In this document: positions 58,608 through 64,000 of the stretch, piece by piece
How the letters are laid out: the number at the start of each line of letters is the position of its first letter
Numbering within the stretch: the stretch's first letter is position 1
NCBI RefSeq assembly: GCF_027568515.1
Contig: NZ_JANKZF010000008.1
Location: 62,001-126,000, forward strand
Source of the DNA: Arthrobacter sp. HY1533
GTDB lineage: Bacteria; Actinomycetota; Actinomycetes; Actinomycetales; Micrococcaceae
Direction of reading: 5' to 3'
Length of the DNA stretch: 64,000 bases
The notes under the pieces: generated by a model
What the model was told of the DNA's origin: nothing
Seen by the model: only the letters and a program-made list of their open reading frames with translations
Database searches by the model: none
Program-made: the position numbers and the translations under genes

Positions 58608-59798
58608 TTACCGCGCGCCCAGCAGGTGCTCGATGAAGAGCTGCTGCAGCTTCACGAAGCCGAAGCCCTTGCCGCCGAAGTAGGATTCCGTGTCGAAGTC
58701 CTCGTAAGAGGCCTTGTCGGCGCGGAGGGCTTCCCAGCCTTCGCCCGGGTTCAGGGTGGGCTGGTTGATTTCATCCACGCGGGATGCGGTCAATGCGGCC
58801 TGGACCTCGGGGTCGGCGCGGAACGCGGTGGCGCGTTCCTTGAGCAGGAGGTAGGTCTGCATGTTGGCGGCGGCCGAATCCCACACGCCGTTGATGTCCT
58901 CGGTGCGTGAGGGCTTGTAGTCGAAGTGGCGCGGGCCGGAGTAGGACGGGCCGCCGTTGGGGCCGCCGTTTTCCAGCAGGTCAACCAGGGAGAAGGCGTT
59001 CTGCAGGTCGCCGTGGCCAAACACCAGGTCCTGGTCAAACTTAATGGAGCGCTGGCCGTTGAGGTCGATGTGGAACAGCTTGCCCTGGTACAGGGCCTGG
59101 GCGATGCCGTGGGTGAAGTTCAGCCCGGCCATCTGCTCGTGGCCGGTCTCCGGGTTGATGCCCACCATTTCGGGGCGTTCCAGCGTGTCGATGAACGCCA
59201 TGGCGTGGCCCAGGGTGGGCAGGAGGATGTCGCCTCGGGGTTCGTTCGGCTTGGGCTCGATCGCGAAGCGGATGTTGTAGCCCTTGTCGGTGACGTAGTC
59301 GCCCAGCAGGTTCACGGCCTCGCGGTAGCGCTCCAGCGCACCGCGAATGTCCTTGGCGGAGTCGTATTCGCTGCCTTCGCGGCCGCCCCACATGACGAAG
59401 GTTTCGGCACCCAGCTCGGCGGCCAGGTCAATGTTCTCGATGACCTTGCGGAGGGCAAAGCGGCGCACGCCGCGGTCGTTGGAGGTGAAGCCGCCGTCCT
59501 TGAAGACGGGGTGGCTGAACAGGTTGGTGGTCACCATGGGCACGATCATGCCGGTGGAGTCCAGGGCGCCCTTGAGGCGGTCGATCTCGTGCTGGCGCTC
59601 GGCTGCCGTGGCGTCGAACGGGAACAGGTCATTGTCGTGGAACGTGAGGCCGTAGGCGCCCAGGTCGCTGAGGCGGTTGACGGCCTCCACCGTGTCCAGC
59701 TTGGGGCGGGTTGCCGAACCAAACTGGTCCTGGGCCTCCCATCCAACGGTCCAAAGACCAAAGGAAAACTTGTCTTCGCGGGTTGGCTGCAGTGCCAT
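58608..59798 (-). CDS. xylA: Xylose isomerase
   Basis: The 396-residue class I (Actinobacterial) enzyme isomerises D-xylose to D-xylulose. The catalytic His is in [12 protein letters not shown] near residue 55, [13 protein letters not shown] near 181 carries metal and proton-relay residues, [22 protein letters not shown] near 215 and HIDLNGQ...[10 protein letters not shown] near 245 are the metal-binding strands. ATG 59798 (GGAG upstream). It heads the xylAB-MocA-isomerase operon, which has a clear promoter and palindromic operator upstream. Confidence 0.95.
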   Translation of the reverse strand: MALQPTREDKFSFGLWTVGWEAQDQFGSATRPKLDTVEAVNRLSDLGAYGLTFHDNDLFPFDATAAERQHEIDRLKGALDSTGMIVPMVTTNLFSHPVFKDGGFTSNDRGVRRFALRKVIENIDLAAELGAETFVMWGGREGSEYDSAKDIRGALERYREAVNLLGDYVTDKGYNIRFAIEPKPNEPRGDILLPTLGHAMAFIDTLERPEMVGINPETGHEQMAGLNFTHGIAQALYQGKLFHIDLNGQRSIKFDQDLVFGHGDLQNAFSLVDLLENGGPNGGPSYSGPRHFDYKPSRTEDINGVWDSAAANMQTYLLLKERATAFRADPEVQAALTASRVDEINQPTLNPGEGWEALRADKASYEDFDTESYFGGKGFGFVKLQQLFIEHLLGAR

Positions 59799-59852
59799 GG
59801 GGGGTCTCCAATAAGTAAGCGAAACAGAGCTTGGTAATAAGTTCTGTTCACA

Positions 59853-59881
59853 AACATATTGGGTAATATGGCTCACGTCAA
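59853..59881 (-). promoter_or_regulatory. Promoter and operator of the xylose operon
   Basis: On the minus strand TTGACG (59881-59876), 17 bp, TATGTT (59858-59853). Between and overlapping them is the palindrome CATATT-GGGT-AATATG (59855-59870), a good position for a repressor such as XylR. A second inverted pair AACAGA/TCTGTT (59823-59828, 59843-59848) lies downstream of the -10. Confidence 0.7.
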
Positions 59882-60042
59882 TCAAATTGCGGAAATGATC
59901 ATCCGCGACTTTCTGGCCTGCGGGCTGATCGTTTGGCCGCTTGCCGCTCCGTTGGGGATTTTGTGGGCTTCGACGTCAAAATGGGCACTCTTGGGCAAAC
60001 TCGACGCCGGCACCCGACCCGGGCGGCTTGCCGGCCGCCGCG

Positions 60043-60210
60043 CTACAGGGAGTCGGACTCTGTTTCGGATTCCTCGGCCAGCGCCGCGGCGTGGTCGTTC
60101 ATTTCCTCGATGTCCGGGGTCACCAGCTCGGAGTAGATCTCGCCCAGCGGGTCGAGGTCGCGCGGCTCGTGGACCAGGTCCCGGTCGTCATAATCTGGGT
60201 TGTTCCTCAT
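60043..60210 (-). CDS. Small acidic protein, unknown function
   Basis: ATG 60210 opens a 55-residue frame (MRNNPDYDDRDLVHEPRDLD...ending ESETESDSL, stop at 60043). About a third of its residues are Asp or Glu, and it has no Lys, Cys or Trp. A TATCGT-like sequence sits 6 bases before the ATG. The upstream truncated frame overlaps its start (ATGA). Codon usage is as GC-rich in third positions as neighbouring genes. Too short for most gene calls and no family recognised. Confidence 0.6.
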   Translation of the reverse strand: MRNNPDYDDRDLVHEPRDLDPLGEIYSELVTPDIEEMNDHAAALAEESETESDSL

Positions 60211-60355
60211 GAGAGCCACGATAGACCTGGAGCTGCTGTGTGGCTACGGCTGGGTCCGGGCGCCGCCAATGCCGGCGCGGGCAGGGAAGTCCGCGCATCA
60301 ATCGGCAGGTACCGGCCCCGGCGGACGCGCTTCAGCTGGCCGGCATCAATGCTGT
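60207..60355 (-). pseudogene. Truncated gene fragment, possibly AbiEi-like antitoxin
   Basis: A minus-strand frame enters from the 53-G tract with HSIDAGQLKRVRRGRYLPIDA, which resembles the RVRRGRY motif of the N-terminal AbiEi-type antitoxin domain. The following 28 residues degenerate and have low GC in third positions, ending at TGA 60207-60209, which overlaps the start of the acidic protein. The 5' part is lost in the homopolymer, so this is either a broken gene or a misassembled one. Confidence 0.3.
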
Positions 60356-60410
<55 letters not shown>

Positions 60411-60440
60411 ACCCGACCACCACCCCAGCCCCCGGCCCCG

Positions 60441-60460
60441 CCCCCCCCCCCCCCCCCCCC
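60441..60460. repeat. 20-base C homopolymer
   Basis: Twenty C in a row, 32 bp after the G run, in a C-rich stretch (60409-60440). Between this and the GntR gene stop at 60559 (60461-60558), I see no gene. Confidence 0.85.
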
Positions 60461-60558
60461 TCAGCCCTGGTTCGCGTCCCAAACGGCAGCGAATGGCAAT
60501 AGCGGCCCCCGCGATTCAGCCACGGTGGTGGGCCAAAGGGGAAACGACACGGGCGGAC

Positions 60559-61299
60559 CTAGGCCAGCGCCGTCCCGGGGTTGCGCCAGCCGGACTGGCG
60601 CGGCTGCTGCTGGCGCTCGAAGTAGCTCAGCACGCGCGCCTCTGAGGAGACCACATGGCTGCGCATGGCCTCGACCGCCGTGGCGGAATCGCCGGCGCGC
60701 AGGGCGTCGACGATCAGGCCGTGCTCGATGATCGTGTGGTCGTCGTAGGTGTCTGAATAGGCCAGGCGGAAGATGTGCAGGTGGCAGTGGGTGCGCGCGT
60801 AGGACTGGCGGATCACCTCGTTGCCGGCGGCCTGGAAGATGAGGTCGTGGAAGCGCTCGTCATGCGCTGAGAGTTCCGCCGGCGAGATGGACGCCTTGTC
60901 CCGGGTCAGCTCGTTGCCGTGCTCCAGCTCCGTGGTGATGAGCTTGAGCAGTGCGGCATCGGCGCGGGCCGCGGCGCGTTCCACGGCATGGGGCTCCAGC
61001 AGCAGGCGCAGTTCGTACAGTTCGCGAACGTCGTCGCGGCCCAGCAGTTCTGTGGCGCGGTAGCCGCGGCGCGGCTCGCGGTCCACGAGGCCCTCCGACT
61101 CGAGCCGGGCCAGGGTTTCGCGGACCGGCGTGGGGGAGACGTTCAGCTGGCGGGCCACATCCTCAATGTTGATGCGCACGCCGGGAGGGATGCTGCCGCG
61201 CATGATGTGGCTGCGCAACAGCCCGTACACCTCATCCGCCAGCTCCTGGCGCGGTGCCATGCCATGCAGCGAAGTCAAGTATGACGCTTCCAAACGCAT
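60559..61299 (-). CDS. FadR-type GntR regulator of the sugar-acid locus
   Basis: The 246-residue regulator has a GntR winged helix (LADEVYGLLRSHIMRGSIPPGVRINIEDVARQLNVSPTPVRETLARLESEGLVDREPRRGYRA, residues about 20-82) and an FCD domain whose metal-binding residues are in LSAHDERFHDLIFQAAGNEVIRQS and DDHTIIEHGLIVDAL. ATG 61299 and 61260 are both possible starts (the first directly follows GGAG; the second has no ribosome site). It is divergent from a sugar-binding lipoprotein gene, and a perfect 12-base palindrome lies in the gap, so it controls the locus. Confidence 0.88.
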   Translation of the reverse strand: MRLEASYLTSLHGMAPRQELADEVYGLLRSHIMRGSIPPGVRINIEDVARQLNVSPTPVRETLARLESEGLVDREPRRGYRATELLGRDDVRELYELRLLLEPHAVERAAARADAALLKLITTELEHGNELTRDKASISPAELSAHDERFHDLIFQAAGNEVIRQSYARTHCHLHIFRLAYSDTYDDHTIIEHGLIVDALRAGDSATAVEAMRSHVVSSEARVLSYFERQQQPRQSGWRNPGTALA

Positions 61300-61314
61300 C
61301 TCCGATCAAAGTCC

Positions 61315-61343
61315 TTGACAGAAAGTATAACCGTCCAGATAAT
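61315..61343 (+). promoter_or_regulatory. Consensus promoter of the sugar-binding protein operon
   Basis: TTGACA (61315-61320), 17 bp, GATAAT (61338-61343): an almost ideal sigma-A promoter, 62 bases upstream of ATG 61406. Confidence 0.85.
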
Positions 61344-61356
61344 TGAATATCACTAT

Positions 61357-61368
61357 ATCCTATAGGAT
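61357..61368. promoter_or_regulatory. Perfect palindrome, likely GntR operator
   Basis: ATCCTATAGGAT is a perfect 12-base palindrome just downstream of the predicted transcription start. Repressor bound here would block the operon. FadR-type regulators of sugar-acid genes often use short sites of this kind. Confidence 0.75.
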
Positions 61369-61405
61369 TCTGGCACCACCCAAAAAGTTGACTGGAGACT
61401 CAAAG

Positions 61406-62458
61406 ATGAGATTGAAAACACTGACCACCACCCTGGCAGTCCTCGCCGTTTCAACCCTCGCCGTCACCGCCTGCACCCCGCAGGCCGCCAAGGATGGCGA
61501 CGCCGGAGCAGCCCCGGCCGCCATGGATACCGTCAAGGTGGGCTTGATCTCAGGCGGCGCGCACCCCTACTTCCAGCCGTGGGCCCCCGCGGGTGCCGAG
61601 GCCAAGACCGAGTTCAAGCTCGGCGAGGTAACGTTCAACGAAACCGCCGAATGGGACCAGACCAAGCAGAACGACGTCATCAACTCCATGGTGGCCAACG
61701 GCTTCAACGCGTTCGGGGTCTTCGGCGTCTCGCCCACGGACATCAACTCCACCTTCAGCAACCTGGCCAAGCACGGCGTGGCCACCGCGGCCCTGGGCTC
61801 CTGCCCCGCCGGCGAGACCAACGATGCCGACTTCTGCCTCTCCACCGACACGGAGGAAGCAGCCTACAAGGCGGCAAAGGCAGCCATCGACGCCATGGGC
61901 GGCAAGGGCATCCTGGCGCACCTGACCGGCGTCAACGTCGACTCCAACACCCAGCGCCGCATCGCCGGCGTCAAGAAGGCCGTGGCCGAGACCAGCGGCG
62001 CCGTCACCCTGCTGCCCGACGTCACCGACATCGACACCGACCTCACCACGGCCCAAAAGGCCGTCGCCGACCTCCTCGCCTCCAAGGGCAGCCAGATCAA
62101 CGGCATCGTCTCCACCGCCTACAACCCGGCCGTCGCCGCGGCCACTGCCGTGAAGGAATCCAAGCTCCCCATCAAGCTCGTTGCCATTGACGACGACGCC
62201 ACGATCGTCTCGGCGATCGAGGACGGCTCCGTCTCGGCAACAGTCGTGCAGAACCCCGCCGGCCAGGCCTTCGTGGGCTCCTACGCACTGGCCAAGCTCG
62301 CCAGCAAGTCCTGCACCATGGCCACCAAGGGCCAGATCGTCGACTCCGGCTCCTTCATTGTCACCAAGGACAACGTCAAGACCTACGACGCCGAGCGCAC
62401 GGCCAAGTCCGCCGAGCTGCAGAAGGACTTCGACTCGAAGTACCTGAACTGCAAGTAG
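61406..62458 (+). CDS. Sugar-binding lipoprotein (RbsB-type)
   Basis: The 350-residue type I periplasmic binding protein has a lipoprotein signal ending VTAC at Cys23. The mature part begins VKVGLISGGAHPYFQPWAPAGAEA and has ALGSCPAGETNDADFCLSTDTEEAAYKA near 150 and GIVSTAYNPAVAAATAVKES near 235, the hinge strands of the PBP1 fold. It binds a sugar or sugar acid for the permease encoded two genes on. ATG 61406 with GGAG upstream. Confidence 0.88.
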   Translation: MRLKTLTTTLAVLAVSTLAVTACTPQAAKDGDAGAAPAAMDTVKVGLISGGAHPYFQPWAPAGAEAKTEFKLGEVTFNETAEWDQTKQNDVINSMVANGFNAFGVFGVSPTDINSTFSNLAKHGVATAALGSCPAGETNDADFCLSTDTEEAAYKAAKAAIDAMGGKGILAHLTGVNVDSNTQRRIAGVKKAVAETSGAVTLLPDVTDIDTDLTTAQKAVADLLASKGSQINGIVSTAYNPAVAAATAVKESKLPIKLVAIDDDATIVSAIEDGSVSATVVQNPAGQAFVGSYALAKLASKSCTMATKGQIVDSGSFIVTKDNVKTYDAERTAKSAELQKDFDSKYLNCK

Positions 62459-62488
62459 CACCCACCACCCGCTTTTCGAAAGGCCACC

Positions 62489-63577
62489 ATGCCCCGCATC
62501 ACCCACGCCCGCGCCTACCTCGTCGACCTTGAGGTTGAGACCGTGCGGACCGACGCCGTCCAGAGTTTCCTGAAGCAGGAGACCATCTTTGTTGAGCTCA
62601 AGACCGACGACGGCCTGACCGGCCTCGGCTACTCGTACACCATTGGCACGGGCGGCGCCGCCGTCCTGTCGATGCTGCGCGAGCACCTGGTTCCGCGGCT
62701 GGTGGGCATGGACGCCGCCAACGTTGAGCAGATTTGGATGGACCTGTTCGCCTCGACCCGCGCCACGACCACAGGGGCCATCACCTCGCTGGCACTGGCC
62801 GCCGTGGACACTGCCGTGTGGGACCTGAAGTCCAAGCGGGCCGCGGCGCCGCTGTGGCAGGTGGCCGGAGGCTTCCGCCAGGACGTGCCTTTGTACGACA
62901 CCGAGGGCGGCTGGCTGCACCTGAGCACTGAGGAACTTGTCAGCTCGGCGAAGGCGTCGCAGGCCGCCGGCTGGCCTGGGCTGAAGGTCAAGATCGGCAA
63001 ACCGCACGTGTCCGAGGACGTGGAGCGGCTGCGGGCGGTGCGTGACGCCGTCGGCCCGCGCATGGACATCATGGTGGACGCCAACCAGTCCATGACGGGC
63101 CCCGAGGCCATCCGCCGGGCGCGGGCGCTGGAGCCGCTGGACATCTTCTGGATCGAGGAGCCCATGCCCGCCGACGACGTCTCCGGACACGTGCGCCTGG
63201 CCGAGGCCACCTCGATTCCCGTGGCCGTGGGCGAGTCCATGTATTCCGTGGCGCAGTTCCGCGAGTACCTCCAGCGCGGCGCCGCCGGCATCGTCCAGGT
63301 GGACGTGGCACGCATTGGCGGCATCACGCCGTGGCTGAAGGTGGCCCATCTTGCCGAGGCATTCAACGTGGCCGTCTGCCCGCACTTCCTCATGGAACTG
63401 CACGTGAGCCTGCTCGCGGCCATCCCGAACGGCCGCTATGTGGAGCACATCCCGCAGCTGCGCGCCATCACCAAGAGCGAGATGACCATCGCCGACGGGC
63501 GCGCGCTGGCGCCGAACACCCCGGGCCTGGGCATCGACTGGGACATGGACGCGATCGACAAGCGGGTGGTTGCATGA
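62489..63577 (+). CDS. Enolase-superfamily sugar-acid dehydratase/racemase (MR group)
   Basis: The 362-residue protein has an N-terminal capping domain and a modified barrel. The catalytic Lys-x-Lys is in GLKVKIGKPHVSED near residue 169, metal ligands in DIMVDANQS near 195, WIEEPMPADD near 222 and VAVGESMYS near 248. CPHFLMELHVSLLAA near 300 supplies the second base (His). Mandelate-racemase-group enzymes dehydrate acid sugars or racemise acids. It lies between a sugar-binding protein and permease, so a transported sugar acid is the likely substrate. Its stop overlaps the permease start (ATGA). Confidence 0.88.
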   Translation: MPRITHARAYLVDLEVETVRTDAVQSFLKQETIFVELKTDDGLTGLGYSYTIGTGGAAVLSMLREHLVPRLVGMDAANVEQIWMDLFASTRATTTGAITSLALAAVDTAVWDLKSKRAAAPLWQVAGGFRQDVPLYDTEGGWLHLSTEELVSSAKASQAAGWPGLKVKIGKPHVSEDVERLRAVRDAVGPRMDIMVDANQSMTGPEAIRRARALEPLDIFWIEEPMPADDVSGHVRLAEATSIPVAVGESMYSVAQFREYLQRGAAGIVQVDVARIGGITPWLKVAHLAEAFNVAVCPHFLMELHVSLLAAIPNGRYVEHIPQLRAITKSEMTIADGRALAPNTPGLGIDWDMDAIDKRVVA

Positions 63578-64000
63578 CACACGCCGCAAGCCCTGCCGGC
63601 GCGGAAAAGCGCCGGCAGGGCATCAACTTCAGGCGATATCTCACCTCGCCGCAGTCCTTCCTGGTGCTAATCATCCTGGTCCTGGTGGGCGTCATTGGCG
63701 CGGCCAAGCCCAATGCCTTCAACGGGGCGTTCGTTGTGGCGCCGCTGCTGACCAGCATCGCCATTTTCACCATTGTGGGCCTGGCCCAGATGATGGTGCT
63801 CTCGATCGGCCAGATGAACATCGCCGTGGGAAACATGGCCGCATTCGGCGCCATGTTCACGGGCATGGCCTTTGACCTGTGGGACATGCCGTTCCTGGTG
63901 GGGCTCCTTGTGGGCCTGGTGGCCGGGTCCATCATTGGCGGATTGACGGGCTGGATCATCGCGCGGACCGGCGTGAACTCCTTCATTGTCACCCTCGCCA
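63574..64000 (+). CDS. Sugar ABC permease (RbsC-type), cut off by the window edge
   Basis: The reading frame from ATG 63574 (MTHAASPAGAEKRRQGINFRRYLTSPQSFL) runs open to the last base, giving 142 residues. It has at least four hydrophobic segments, including TIVGLAQMMVLSIGQMNIAVGNMAAFGAMFTGMA, where RbsC-type permeases have the GxIDLS-like loop, and GWIIARTGVNSFIVTLA. It is coupled to the dehydratase gene by a 4-bp overlap. An ATPase gene would be expected beyond the window. Confidence 0.85.
   Translation, partial: MTHAASPAGAEKRRQGINFRRYLTSPQSFLVLIILVLVGVIGAAKPNAFNGAFVVAPLLTSIAIFTIVGLAQMMVLSIGQMNIAVGNMAAFGAMFTGMAFDLWDMPFLVGLLVGLVAGSIIGGLTGWIIARTGVNSFIVTLA

Noticed and set aside
61550-63589. 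679-residue minus-strand frame over the binding-protein and dehydratase genes
   Set aside because: Shadow of two clear plus-strand genes; no recognisable domain.

Overview
The window is high-GC (roughly two thirds G+C in most genes) with very dense, mostly short-spaced genes, many GTG starts, several apparently leaderless transcripts, and gene content typical of Actinobacteria: PadR/DUF1048/DrrAB-type ABC block, XRE-cupin regulators, ROK-regulated xylose genes, type I IDI, a CE1759-like FMN reductase and a maltokinase-cap-like protein. An Arthrobacter-like member of the Micrococcaceae is the best fit. This rests on remembered family resemblance, not on a search. I saw no rRNA, tRNA, CRISPR array, transposase or prophage gene.

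Layout. 1-6.7 kb: housekeeping and stress genes (partial FAD oxidoreductase, MarR/MFS divergon with an aldo-keto reductase, LOG-like Rossmann protein, ferritin-like/VIT iron or manganese transporter, three small proteins). 6.8-14.2 kb: a probable arginine/guanidino-compound module (Na+/solute symporter, XRE-cupin regulator, APC transporter, ureohydrolase and ThDP decarboxylase). 14.3-20.7 kb: methionine aminopeptidase divergent from a small XRE regulator, a PadR-DUF1048-ABC exporter operon, and a TetR-epimerase-membrane protein operon. 20.8-24 kb: a large DUF5107-like protein and an amidohydrolase of clearly lower GC, flanked by inverted copies of a repeated element. 24.1-28.9 kb: a self-contained asparagine/aspartate operon (GntR, asparaginase, aspartase, permease). 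29-38.6 kb: FMN reductase, alpha/beta hydrolase, GH20 hexosaminidase, TetR, GH2 beta-galactosidase, SDR, IDI. 38.7-46.4 kb: an unusual 606-residue multidomain protein, a cytosolic Cache-domain protein with its FCD-type GntR regulator, and a complete PotADBC-type ABC importer. 46.8-52.8 kb: a complete peptide ABC importer with a fused double ATPase. 52.8-59.9 kb: the xylose operon (xylA, xylB, Gfo/Idh/MocA dehydrogenase, TIM-barrel isomerase) with its ROK repressor and a readable promoter/operator. 59.9-60.5 kb: a disturbed stretch with a 55-residue acidic protein, a gene fragment, and a 53-G tract followed by a 20-C tract that looks like a sequencing or assembly artefact. 60.5-64 kb: a sugar or sugar-acid locus (FadR-type GntR, sugar-binding lipoprotein, enolase-superfamily dehydratase, and a permease running off the end).

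Most of the window serves uptake and catabolism of soil carbon and nitrogen sources (guanidino compounds, Asn/Asp, polyamines, peptides, chitin oligomers, galactosides, xylose, sugar acids). Each module carries its own dedicated regulator, and several have visible palindromic operators. The most interesting loci are the guanidino-compound module with a shared CAAC-N4-GTTG motif, the 606-residue S1/coiled-coil/RelE-like protein, the methionine aminopeptidase/XRE pair sharing one palindrome, and the repeat elements of several families.
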